21,086 nucleotides of DNA from CBEUVQ01 sp965546615 (GTDB taxonomy: Bacteria; Bacillota; Desulfotomaculia; Desulfotomaculales; Desulfohalotomaculaceae), in assembly GCA_965546615.1 (NCBI GenBank), contig CBEUVQ010000037.1, forward strand, positions 1 through 21,086, in the 5' to 3' direction. The notes under the pieces are model-generated. The model was not told the origin of the DNA and searched no databases. It saw nothing but the letters and a program-made list of their open reading frames with translations. The position numbers and the translations under genes were made by a program. Below, piece after piece: positions 1 through 7,474 of this stretch (the stretch's first letter is position 1; each line of letters begins with the position of its first letter).

Positions 1-1990
1 CTCCAAACAGCAGCGCATCTGTACGCATATTTTTATTTAACAGCACTTCCGCACCCACACCGCCGGAAATGCAGGCTTCCGCCAACGCTACCGCCAAGCC
101 GCCGTCTGAGCAGTCGTGAGCTGATTTTACCAAGCCGCTTTTAATCCCCTGCAGCACCGCCTGCTGCACTTCTCTTTCCAAATTCAAGTCCAATTCCGGC
201 GGCAAGCCCGCTGCTTCAATATCATAAATCACCTTTAAATATTCACTGCCGCCCAGTTCTTCTTTGGTTTCTCCAACTAAAATTATGGTGTCTCCTTCGT
301 CTTTAAAACCCTGCGAGCAGTGATTTTGCAGATCGTCAATTAAACCAACCATACCAATGGTGGGAGTGGGATAAACCGCAGTGCCGCGAGTTTCATTGTA
401 AAAGCTGACGTTGCCGCCGGTAACCGGTGTGTTCAGCGCACGGCAGGCAGCACTGATTCCTTCCACCGCCTGTCGGAACTGCCACATTACTCCCGGCTTT
501 TCCGGATTGCCGAAGTTTAAACAGTTGGTAATGGCCAGCGGCTCTGCCCCGGAACAAACCAGATTGCGGGCTGCTTCCGCTACCGCAATCATCCCGCCGA
601 CATACGGATCCAGGTAGCAGTAGCGTCCGTTGCAGTCTGTAGTCATGGCAATACCTTTTTTTGTTCCTTTTACTCTCAGCACAGCTGCATCCGACCCGGG
701 ACGCACTACTGTATTTAACCCCACCATGTGATCGTACTGACGGTAAACCCATTCTTTGCTGGCAATGTTCGGCGAAGCAAGCAGATCAAGCAGCGCTTTG
801 GAGTAATCATTCATTTCGGCCACGTTCGTTAAATCCAGCTTCTGTACTTCTTTCAAATAGCTCGGCTCTGACATCGGGCGGTGATAAACCGGAGCCTCGT
901 CAGTCAGCGCTTTGGCCGGCATCTCCGCCACCACGCGATCTCCTTCAGTTAAGCGCAGCATGCCGTCATCAGTTACTTTACCGACAACTACCGCTTCTAA
1001 ATCCCACTTGGCAAAGATTTCTTTCACTTTGTCTTCAGTACCTTTTTTTACCACCACCAGCATGCGCTCTTGGGATTCGGACAGCATTAACTCATAAGGT
1101 GTCATCCCTTCTTCCCGGCGGGGCACCAGCAGCAGATCCATCTCGATACCGGTGCCGGCACGGCTGGCCATTTCAGATGATGAACTGGTTAAACCGGCAG
1201 CCCCCATATCTTGGATACCTACTACGCAGCCGCTGTTAATTACTTCCAAACAGGCTTCTAACAGCAGTTTTTCCATAAACGGATCACCAACCTGCACCGC
1301 CGGGCGCCGTTCCGCCGATTCTTCAGACAGCTCTTCCGAAGCAAAGGTAGCACCGTGGATACCGTCACGCCCGGTGCGTGCACCAACCACCATCACCGGG
1401 TTGCCAACACCACCGGCAACCCCTTTTTTGATGTCTTTATGATCAATTAAACCGACACACATTACGTTAATCAGCGGATTTTCTTCATAACTGGGAGAAA
1501 AGTTTACTTCACCGCCGACAGTAGGAATGCCGATACAGTTGCCATAGCCGGCAATACCGGCCACCACCCCGCCAAACAAATAGCGGGTGCGGGCATTATC
1601 TAAATGGCCAAAGCGCAGCGAATCCAACACCGCAATCGGGCGGGCACCCATGGTAAACACATCGCGCAAAATGCCGCCCACCCCGGTGGCCGCTCCTTGG
1701 TACGGCTCGATTGCAGAAGGGTGGTTGTGGCTTTCAATTTTAAAAACCACCGCTTGTCCGTCACCGATATCCACAATACCGGCATTTTCGCCCGGTCCTT
1801 GCAAAATGTGTTCCCCTTCGGTGGGAAAGTTTTTTAAATGCGGCCGCGATGTCTTATAGCTGCAGTGTTCCGACCACATTACCGCAAAGATACCTACTTC
1901 TACATAGTTGGGTTCGCGTCCGAGAATATCTTTAATTTTTTGATATTCTGCATCGGTGAGTCCCATTTCCCGCCATACACGTGGTTCCAT
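1..1990 (-). CDS. purL: Phosphoribosylformylglycinamidine synthase subunit PurL (3' end outside window)
   Basis: Synthetase subunit of FGAM synthase, the fourth step of de novo purine synthesis; it converts FGAR, ATP and glutamine-derived ammonia to FGAM together with PurQ and PurS. Reading the minus strand from 1990 gives an uninterrupted frame of about 663 residues. It carries ESHNHPS (about 86-92), VGGEVNF (about 156-162) and VTGGNVSF (about 521), and still reads LLFG at the edge, a conserved PurL segment. The family's small form is about 740 residues, so roughly the last 75 are missing. I chose the ATG at 1990 because it overlaps the purQ stop by one base (TGATG) and has an AAAGGGGGCGG ribosome binding site seven bases upstream; an in-frame ATG at 2011 inside purQ is possible but less well placed. 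It is the last visible gene of the purine operon. Confidence 0.96.
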   Translation of the reverse strand, partial: MEPRVWREMGLTDAEYQKIKDILGREPNYVEVGIFAVMWSEHCSYKTSRPHLKNFPTEGEHILQGPGENAGIVDIGDGQAVVFKIESHNHPSAIEPYQGAATGVGGILRDVFTMGARPIAVLDSLRFGHLDNARTRYLFGGVVAGIAGYGNCIGIPTVGGEVNFSPSYEENPLINVMCVGLIDHKDIKKGVAGGVGNPVMVVGARTGRDGIHGATFASEELSEESAERRPAVQVGDPFMEKLLLEACLEVINSGCVVGIQDMGAAGLTSSSSEMASRAGTGIEMDLLLVPRREEGMTPYELMLSESQERMLVVVKKGTEDKVKEIFAKWDLEAVVVGKVTDDGMLRLTEGDRVVAEMPAKALTDEAPVYHRPMSEPSYLKEVQKLDLTNVAEMNDYSKALLDLLASPNIASKEWVYRQYDHMVGLNTVVRPGSDAAVLRVKGTKKGIAMTTDCNGRYCYLDPYVGGMIAVAEAARNLVCSGAEPLAITNCLNFGNPEKPGVMWQFRQAVEGISAACRALNTPVTGGNVSFYNETRGTAVYPTPTIGMVGLIDDLQNHCSQGFKDEGDTIILVGETKEELGGSEYLKVIYDIEAAGLPPELDLNLEREVQQAVLQGIKSGLVKSAHDCSDGGLAVALAEACISGGVGAEVLLNKNMRTDALLFG

Positions 1991-2691
1991 CAGTTCCGCC
2001 CCCTTTGCCATGCTGTTAAGATCGATTGAAACAACAACGCCCCTTGGGCATTGCCCAAGATTTCTTCGGCGCAGCGCTCAGGGTGGGGCATCATACCCAG
2101 CACATTCCCTTCTTTATTACAGATCCCGGCAATGTTTTCTACCGATCCGTTGGGGTTAGCTTCCGGCGTAATTTCCCCTTTTGCGCTGCAATATCTAAAG
2201 ACAATCTGCCGGTTATCCTTCAGCTGCTGCAGTGTTTTGTCGTCACAGTAATAGTTTCCTTCACCATGCGCCACCGGCACTTTAATCACTTGGCCGGGTT
2301 GATATTGATTGGTGTAAGGAGTAGAAGCATTTTCTACACGCAGATAAGCATCGTGGCAGCGGAACTGCAGGCAGTCGTTGCGGCGCATTGCTCCCGGCAG
2401 CAGCCCCGCTTCCAGCAGTACTTGAAAACCGTTGCAGATACCCAATACCAGACCGCCGTTATTGGCAAACTCAATCACCGCTTCCATTACCGGTGAAAAA
2501 CGGGCAATCGCCCCGCTGCGCAAATAATCACCGTAAGAAAAGCCTCCGGGCAAAATAATGCAGTCAAAGCCGGCAACACTGCTTTCTTTATGCCAAATAA
2601 ACTCTGCCGGTTGATTAAGCACGGTACGCACCGCGTGCAGACAATCGGCATCACAGTTTGATCCTGGGAACACCACTATTCCGAATTTCAT
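1990..2691 (-). CDS. purQ: Phosphoribosylformylglycinamidine synthase glutaminase subunit PurQ
   Basis: Class I glutamine amidotransferase of 233 residues that supplies ammonia to PurL in the FGAM synthase complex. The nucleophile is Cys86 in LGICNGFQ; the His203/Glu205 pair lies in MMPHPERCAEE near the C-terminus; the N-terminal KFGIVVFPGSNCD is typical of the family. The length matches stand-alone PurQ and not the fused large PurL of Proteobacteria. The start has a CAGGAGGT site seven bases upstream, within the end of purS, and only three bases separate the purS stop from this ATG. The stop overlaps the purL start by one base, so translation of purS, purQ and purL is probably coupled, as expected for subunits of one complex. 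Confidence 0.97.
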   Translation of the reverse strand: MKFGIVVFPGSNCDADCLHAVRTVLNQPAEFIWHKESSVAGFDCIILPGGFSYGDYLRSGAIARFSPVMEAVIEFANNGGLVLGICNGFQVLLEAGLLPGAMRRNDCLQFRCHDAYLRVENASTPYTNQYQPGQVIKVPVAHGEGNYYCDDKTLQQLKDNRQIVFRYCSAKGEITPEANPNGSVENIAGICNKEGNVLGMMPHPERCAEEILGNAQGALLFQSILTAWQRGRN

Positions 2692-2694
2692 GCC

Positions 2695-2943
2695 TTATAC
2701 CTCCTGCAGGGTGAAGGTGTAATCTTCAATTACCGGATTAGCCAACAGTTTTTTGCACATATCATGCACCTGCTGTTCCGCAGCGTTTTTGTCGACAGCA
2801 TTAATATCAACCACCAGATAGCGGCCAACACGCACATCTTTTACATTTTCATACCCCATGGCATGCAGTGATTTAGTCACCGCTGAACCTTGAGGATCAA
2901 GAACACTTTGACGCAGCGTAATGTAAATTTTTGCTTGAAACAC
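2695..2943 (-). CDS. purS: Phosphoribosylformylglycinamidine synthase subunit PurS
   Basis: Small (82-residue) structural subunit needed to join PurQ to small PurL in the FGAM synthase complex. The sequence starts FQAKIYITLRQSVLDPQG and contains the VRVGRYLVVDI stretch typical of PurS. Translation begins at GTG, preceded by GGAGGTG about nine bases upstream. It directly precedes purQ and purL but is separated from purC by a 217-bp gap (2944-3160), unlike the tight spacing of its other neighbours. Confidence 0.95.
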   Translation of the reverse strand: MFQAKIYITLRQSVLDPQGSAVTKSLHAMGYENVKDVRVGRYLVVDINAVDKNAAEQQVHDMCKKLLANPVIEDYTFTLQEV

Positions 2944-3082
2944 CGGGCGACACCTCCGCTGTTATTTTAAATTTTGTTTTGAAGATAAAATATTTCGATA
3001 AATCATTTGGTTTTTAATTTTTCGAACTATAACAAAACACTTTGCTAAATCTCAACTGACAACAAACAAAAGATTATGTTCA

Positions 3083-3102
3083 AGGCGCGATTTGTCGCGC
3101 CT
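3083..3102. repeat. GC-rich perfect palindrome between purC and purS
   Basis: The arms AGGCGCGA (3083-3090) and TCGCGCCT (3095-3102) form a perfect 8-bp stem around a four-base loop in an otherwise very AT-rich 217-bp gap. In the direction of transcription no U-run follows, so it is not a standard terminator. Its GTAGAGGCGCGA-like flank resembles short dispersed palindromes of bacterial intergenic regions, but I cannot test copy number from one window. It could also be an mRNA processing or stability element within the operon. Confidence 0.5.
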
Positions 3103-3160
3103 CTACAATTTGTAAATATCTACTAACGCTAACCTAATTTTTCACTTTTTTATACTTTAA

Positions 3161-3880
3161 CTACAGCGCTACTTCTTTGCCGGTCAGGCGGCGGTAAATT
3201 TCTTTATACGCTTCTTCAACGTTCCCCAAGTCTCGGCGAAAGCGGTCTTTGTCCAGTTTTTCTTTTGTTTCACTGTCCCAAAAACGGCAGGTATCAGGAG
3301 ATATTTCATCTCCCAGCATAATTTCACCGTTATGCAGACCAAACTCCAGTTTATAATCCACTAAAATAATGTTCTTTGTTAACAAGTAATCAGTTAAAAT
3401 TTGGTTTACTTTCAGCGCAGTTTCCCGAATAATTTGCATTTGCTCCGGCGATGCCAGTTTTAACGCCCGAATGTGGTCATCGTTAATTAAGGGGTCTCCT
3501 AATTCGTCACTTTTATAACAGTAATCAACTACCGGACCGCCTAAATCTGTACCTTCTTTCAGCCCCAGTCGTTTAGCCATGCTGCCGGCGGCCAAGTTGC
3601 GCACAATTACTTCCACTTTAATAATCTCTAATGCTTTGACAATTTGTTCACGCTCATTAACCAATTTGACAAAGTGGTTGGGAACACCGTTTTCTGCCAG
3701 CAGCGTGAAAAAATGCGCACTGATTAAATTATTCAGCACACCCTTGCCGATAATGGTGCCTTTTTTAATGCCGTTAAAGGCGGTCGCATCATCTTTATAT
3801 TCTACCCATAAGTAATCTGCCTGATCGGTGCTGTAAACTTTTTTTGCTTTGCCTTCATATAGTTGGGTTAACTTTTCCAT
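3161..3880 (-). CDS. purC: Phosphoribosylaminoimidazole-succinocarboxamide synthase (SAICAR synthetase)
   Basis: Ligates aspartate to CAIR using ATP to give SAICAR. The 239-residue length is normal for bacterial PurC. Family motifs are YEGKAKKVY (8-16, nucleotide-binding loop), YKDDATAFNG (28-37), EVIVRNLAAGS (90-100), LVDYKLEFGL (173-182) and GDEISPDTCRFWD (190-202), the last being the standard SAICAR synthetase signature. The ATG at 3880 is preceded by AAGGGGGG, with seven bases between them. It lies 14 bases after purB on the same strand, and its substrate is made by PurE, encoded two genes upstream. Confidence 0.97.
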   Translation of the reverse strand: MEKLTQLYEGKAKKVYSTDQADYLWVEYKDDATAFNGIKKGTIIGKGVLNNLISAHFFTLLAENGVPNHFVKLVNEREQIVKALEIIKVEVIVRNLAAGSMAKRLGLKEGTDLGGPVVDYCYKSDELGDPLINDDHIRALKLASPEQMQIIRETALKVNQILTDYLLTKNIILVDYKLEFGLHNGEIMLGDEISPDTCRFWDSETKEKLDKDRFRRDLGNVEEAYKEIYRRLTGKEVAL

Positions 3881-3894
3881 TTGTTTTACCCCCC

Positions 3895-5187
3895 TTACAG
3901 CCCAAAACGGGCATAAATTTCATCAATGTGTCTTAAGTAATAGCTGTATTCAAAAATACCGTCCAATTCTTCTTTTGTCAGCAGTGCCGCTACATCGCGA
4001 TCAGCGGCAAGAAGCTCTTTAAACTCTTTCTGGGTACGCCAGCATTCCATCGCATTGCGCTGGACATATTCATAAGCTTTTTCTCGAGAAATTCCCTTAT
4101 CCACCAGCGCAAGCAGCACCCGCTGAGAAAACACCAACCCTTTGGTGCGCTCCATGTTATGCTTCATTTTTTCCGGATAAACCAAAAGGCTGCCGATAAT
4201 ATCAGTCATTTTTTTCAGCATGTAATCCAGGGCAGTGGTGCTGTCAGGGATAATTACCCGCTCTACCGAAGAGTGAGAAATATCCCGCTCATGCCACAGA
4301 GCAACATTCTCCATCGCCACCAGTGCATTACCGCGCAGCAGGCGGGCCATGCCGGTTATTCTTTCGGTAATAATCGGGTTGCGCTTATGCGGCATTGCCG
4401 ATGAACCCTTTTGCCCTTTGGCAAAAAACTCTTCCGCTTCACGAATGTCAGTGCGCTGCAAAGCACGAATTTCGGTAGCAATTTTTTCTAAAGTGCAGCC
4501 GATCAGCGCCAGCGTGTTCATAAATTCCGCATGACGGTCGCGCTGCAGCACTTGGGTGGAAAGCCTTGCCGGTTTTAAGCCCAAACGCTTGCAAACATAG
4601 GCTTCTACTTGGGGGTCGATGTTGGCATATGTACCAACCGCACCGGAAATTTTACCTACACTGACAGTTTCAACGGCTTTTTTCAGCCGGGCAATATTGC
4701 GGTCGGTTTCTGCTGTCCACAGCAGCATCTTTAAACCAAAGGTCATCGGCTCGGCATGAATACCGTGAGTGCGGCCAATCATAATGGTAAAGCGGTGCTC
4801 CTTCGCCTTTTCCAACAGCACCTGCTTAAAATTTTCCAGCCGACGCAGAATCTGCTCGCCTGCTTCTTTCATCCTGACGCTCAAAGCGGTATCCACCACA
4901 TCGGATGAAGTCAACCCCATGTGGATGTATTTGCTTTCTTCACCGACGTGTTCTGCAACACAGGTTGTAAAAGCAATGACGTCATGATGCACAATTTCTT
5001 CAATTTCTAAAATCCGCTCCACTGTAAAACCGGCTTTTTGCTTAATTGCATCCACCGCTTGTGCAGGGATCATTCCCAATTCAGCCATTGCTTCACAGGC
5101 AGCAATCTCAACGTCCAACCACTTTTGAAATTTGTTTTGTTCCGACCAAATTTGTTTCATCTCCGGCAGTGTATAACGTTCAATCAT
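3895..5187 (-). CDS. purB: Adenylosuccinate lyase
   Basis: Fumarase/aspartase-superfamily lyase that acts twice in purine synthesis: SAICAR to AICAR, and adenylosuccinate to AMP. From the ATG at 5187 it is 430 residues, the usual length. Visible signatures are GLTSSDVVDT (about 91-100), GRTHGIHAEPM (about 138-148, catalytic His) and the flexible-loop motif GSSAMPHKRNP (about 261-271). An in-frame TTG six bases upstream (5193) exists, but AGGAGG would then be only one base from it, whereas AGGAGG is seven bases from the ATG; MIERYTLPEM is also the usual N-terminus. It follows purE by 11 bases. Confidence 0.97.
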   Translation of the reverse strand: MIERYTLPEMKQIWSEQNKFQKWLDVEIAACEAMAELGMIPAQAVDAIKQKAGFTVERILEIEEIVHHDVIAFTTCVAEHVGEESKYIHMGLTSSDVVDTALSVRMKEAGEQILRRLENFKQVLLEKAKEHRFTIMIGRTHGIHAEPMTFGLKMLLWTAETDRNIARLKKAVETVSVGKISGAVGTYANIDPQVEAYVCKRLGLKPARLSTQVLQRDRHAEFMNTLALIGCTLEKIATEIRALQRTDIREAEEFFAKGQKGSSAMPHKRNPIITERITGMARLLRGNALVAMENVALWHERDISHSSVERVIIPDSTTALDYMLKKMTDIIGSLLVYPEKMKHNMERTKGLVFSQRVLLALVDKGISREKAYEYVQRNAMECWRTQKEFKELLAADRDVAALLTKEELDGIFEYSYYLRHIDEIYARFGL

Positions 5188-5198
5188 GGGCAATCCTC

Positions 5199-5720
5199 CT
5201 ACTCTTTGGCAGCCAGGTAACCGTCAATGCCAAGTTCATTTAATTTAGCAGCTTTTTTCTTTACTTCGCGAGCCATTTCTTCTTTGTACTCTAATATTTT
5301 TTTCTGAACGGTTTCATCTGATGTACTGATAATTTGGGCAGCCAGTATACCGGCATTTTTCGCACCGTCAACCGCTACTGTTGCCACCGGAATACCGGGA
5401 GGCATCTGCACAATGGCATACAGCGCGTCCACCCCGTTCAGCGCACCGGATTTAATAGGCACACCGATTACCGGCAGCGGAGTTAAAGCAGCAATTACGC
5501 CGGGTAAATGAGCGGCAAGACCGGCACCGGCGATTAGTACCTTTAAGCCGCGCCGATGAGCATTTCGGGCATAGTCCGCAGTTTCTTCCGGCACACGATG
5601 AGCGGAAGAAATAATTACTTCATAAGCAATGCCCAATTTGTCCAGCATTTTGGCGGCACCGCGCATAATCGGCAGATCAGAATCGCTGCCCATAACAATG
5701 CCAACTAAAGGTTTGGTCAC
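5199..5720 (-). CDS. purE: N5-carboxyaminoimidazole ribonucleotide mutase PurE
   Basis: Interconverts N5-CAIR and CAIR in the purine pathway; an octamer in characterised members. From the GTG at 5720 it has 173 residues. Motifs: GIVMGSDSDLPIM near the N-terminus, VIISSAHRVPEET, and GLAAHLPGVIAALTPLPVIGVPI-type substrate-loop residues, split here as GLAAHLPGV and LPVIGVPI. These match the class I (bacterial) enzyme and not the animal AIR carboxylase. An upstream in-frame GTG (5753) would add 11 residues, but AAGGAGG lies seven bases before the 5720 GTG and the upstream codon falls in a hairpin arm. No purK follows: purB starts 11 bases later. It is the first biosynthetic enzyme gene after the permease. 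Confidence 0.95.
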   Translation of the reverse strand: MTKPLVGIVMGSDSDLPIMRGAAKMLDKLGIAYEVIISSAHRVPEETADYARNAHRRGLKVLIAGAGLAAHLPGVIAALTPLPVIGVPIKSGALNGVDALYAIVQMPPGIPVATVAVDGAKNAGILAAQIISTSDETVQKKILEYKEEMAREVKKKAAKLNELGIDGYLAAKE

Positions 5721-5750
5721 AGCAAATCCTCCTTGTCCATTAAACCGGAA

Positions 5751-5792
5751 CACCTTTTGTAATACAGCTTGATTTGCTTTTTACAAAAGGTG
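5751..5792 (-). repeat. 12-bp perfect inverted repeat ahead of purE
   Basis: CACCTTTTGTAA (5751-5762) and TTACAAAAGGTG (5781-5792) are exact inverted copies around an 18-base loop. In the minus-strand transcript the hairpin falls between the permease stop and the purE ribosome binding site. No U-run follows it, so a plain terminator is unlikely. It could be an mRNA processing or stabilising structure, a weak attenuator that lowers pur gene expression relative to the permease, or a protein-binding operator. Confidence 0.6.
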
Positions 5793-5842
5793 CCGGGGTT
5801 TATTGTATTCAATTAATGCTGATTAATTCAAAAGTACTTTTG

Positions 5843-7207
5843 TTATTCGCTTAAAAATGCGTAGCGGAGTACTACCAATACAGCTAAAATCCACATCAGC
5901 CAGTGTACTTCTTTAGCCCGACCGGCAGCTGCTTTTAACATTACAAAAGAAACAATACCGGCTGCAATACCGTTGGCAATGCTGTAAGTAAAAGGCATTA
6001 AGGTGAATGTCAAAAATGCCGGAAATCCTTCCGTAAAATCATCAAAGTTAATGCTTCTCACTGCTGACGCCATCAGTACACCAACGATAATTAACGCCGG
6101 CGAAGTAGCTGCGCTGGGAATCAAAGCGGCAACCGGAGCCAGCACCAATGCTAACAAGAACAGCACACCGGTAGTCACCGCAGTTAAACCGGTCCGCCCG
6201 CCTTCACCAATACCGGCACTGCTCTCCACAAAGGCGGTAATGGTACTGGTACCCATCAGTGCACCAAAAGAAACACCAAAAGCGTCAACCAGCATTGCTT
6301 TGCCGATTTTCGGGCTCCTGCCACGTTCATCCAGCAAACCCGCTTTATCAGCAGTACCCACCAAAGTGCCGAAGGTATCAAACAGTTCCACAAATGTAAA
6401 GGTGAACACCACCGTCCAAATACCCATTTCCAGCGCACCTTTAATGTCTAACGCGCCTACTGCCAAGTGTTCAAATTTAGGTAAAGCAAACAAAGTAAAG
6501 TCTTCCGGAATAACGGTAACCCCCATCGGAATACCGATAACGGTGGTTGCCAAAATACCGATCAACAGTGAACCTTTTATTCCCCGTGCCATCAGCACAC
6601 CGGTAATAGCCAAACCAATCAGCGCCAATAAAGTAGAAGGATTAGAAAAACTTCCCAAAACAATATTCCATTCAAAAAACATTAAATTGGCGGGGCCTTC
6701 AGCCAGCGCTTCAACGGTAGGCGGAATGGGCGCCGCTTGAATGACCATAATTTCAGCCATTTTAATGCCAATGATGGTGATAAAAAGACCGATACCAACG
6801 GTGATGGCCCGCTTCATGGATTCGGGAACAGCATCTATCAGCAGCTGGCGCACTTTGGTAACCGTTAAAATAATAAAGATAATACCGGAAATAAATACTG
6901 CGCCCAAAGCTGCCTGCCAAGGCATTCCCAAACCTTCGGCTGCGACCGCGGCAAAATAAGCGTTTAAGCCCATTCCGGGTGCCAAAGCAATCGGAAAGTT
7001 AACAAACAAACCCATTACAATGGTAACGATACCCGCAGACACTGCAGTGGCAAAGAAGATGGCATCTCTTTCCATTCCGGTGCCGGCTAAAATGGTTGGA
7101 TTTAAAAAGAGAATATAAGCCATCGTCATAAAAGTTGTTAAACCGGCAACGATTTCTGTTTTAATGTCAGTATTGTGCTTTTGCAGTTGAAAGTGTTTTT
7201 CAAACAT
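5843..7207 (-). CDS. NCS2-family (AzgA/PbuG-like) purine base permease
   Basis: Integral membrane protein of 454 residues with about 12-14 hydrophobic segments. Recognisable family motifs are FMTMAYILFLNPTIL (26-40), APGMGLNAYFA (76-86), FVELFDTFGTLVGTADKAGL and SSAGIGEGGRTGLTA. These place it with bacterial adenine/guanine/hypoxanthine proton symporters of the AzgA/PbuG/PbuO group, not with uracil or xanthine permeases. Exact substrate choice cannot be read from sequence. The ATG has AAGGAGG about ten bases upstream. It is the first gene behind the guanine/PRPP leader, so base import and de novo synthesis share one control point. Confidence 0.92.
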   Translation of the reverse strand: MFEKHFQLQKHNTDIKTEIVAGLTTFMTMAYILFLNPTILAGTGMERDAIFFATAVSAGIVTIVMGLFVNFPIALAPGMGLNAYFAAVAAEGLGMPWQAALGAVFISGIIFIILTVTKVRQLLIDAVPESMKRAITVGIGLFITIIGIKMAEIMVIQAAPIPPTVEALAEGPANLMFFEWNIVLGSFSNPSTLLALIGLAITGVLMARGIKGSLLIGILATTVIGIPMGVTVIPEDFTLFALPKFEHLAVGALDIKGALEMGIWTVVFTFTFVELFDTFGTLVGTADKAGLLDERGRSPKIGKAMLVDAFGVSFGALMGTSTITAFVESSAGIGEGGRTGLTAVTTGVLFLLALVLAPVAALIPSAATSPALIIVGVLMASAVRSINFDDFTEGFPAFLTFTLMPFTYSIANGIAAGIVSFVMLKAAAGRAKEVHWLMWILAVLVVLRYAFLSE

Positions 7208-7310
7208 GCTGAATTTTGCCTCCTTAAATTATGCAACATTTCTTATAATATTTGTTTAAATCCGTTTATGAATTCTCCGTTTCCCAAATCACCACCCGAA
7301 AAAGCATTAT

Positions 7311-7377
7311 AAAAAAAACAAACAAGCCCAAGCGCGCAGATTTCACTAAAATCGTGTGAAACCTACCGCCTGGGCTT
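7311..7377 (-). terminator. Riboswitch-controlled intrinsic terminator
   Basis: In the minus-strand transcript AAGCCCAGGCG (7377-7367) pairs with CGCUUGGGCUU (7334-7324), 11 pairs with one G-U. An inner stem GUUUCAC (7362-7356) pairs with GUGAAAU (7346-7340). A U-rich tail (7323-7311) follows. The 5' outer arm includes the conserved AAAAGCCC end of the PRPP aptamer, and the inner arm overlaps its closing helix. Aptamer and terminator are therefore mutually exclusive, the expected layout for a transcription-control switch. Confidence 0.9.
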
Positions 7378-7471
7378 TTATCCCTCTGGTGTAGCCGAGT
7401 AATTAAACAACCGGCCTGTACCGCTTGGACCAAACCACCTGCCATCAGCAGATGTGGAACCCTAGGTACAC
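7354..7471 (-). promoter_or_regulatory. PRPP riboswitch aptamer (ykkC subtype 2a-like)
   Basis: The leader holds ykkC-class landmarks in order: CUAGGGUUCC (7465-7456), a hairpin with CUGC/GCAG arms, UUUGGUCC (7434-7427), a GCCG/CGGC hairpin, and GAGGGAUAAAAGCCC (7386-7372). ACCUA (7467-7463) and UAGGU (7365-7361) form the closing helix. ykkC relatives sense guanidine, PRPP or ppGpp. The PRPP call rests on the guanine aptamer immediately upstream and the purine genes downstream, an arrangement reported for PRPP riboswitches. Known members switch expression on when PRPP is bound, by withholding the GCCC arm from the terminator. I cannot fully exclude a ppGpp-type variant by eye. Confidence 0.86.
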
Positions 7472-7474
7472 TTT

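Noticed and set aside
661..1239. 192-residue plus-strand frame antisense to purL
   Set aside because: The minus strand reads a continuous PurL with conserved motifs; the antisense frame has no family features.
5721..5753. Longer purE starting at GTG 5753
   Set aside because: It would include the AAGGAGG site as coding and start inside a hairpin arm; the GTG at 5720 has ideal spacing.
5811..5828. AATTAAT/ATTAATT inverted repeat after the permease, considered as a terminator
   Set aside because: The stem is only A-T pairs, with no following U-run in the transcript direction; probably chance in AT-rich sequence.
6003..6740. 245-residue plus-strand frame antisense to the permease
   Set aside because: A shadow of the hydrophobic permease gene: low-complexity Ser/Thr/Pro/Ala/Lys composition, no recognisable domain.
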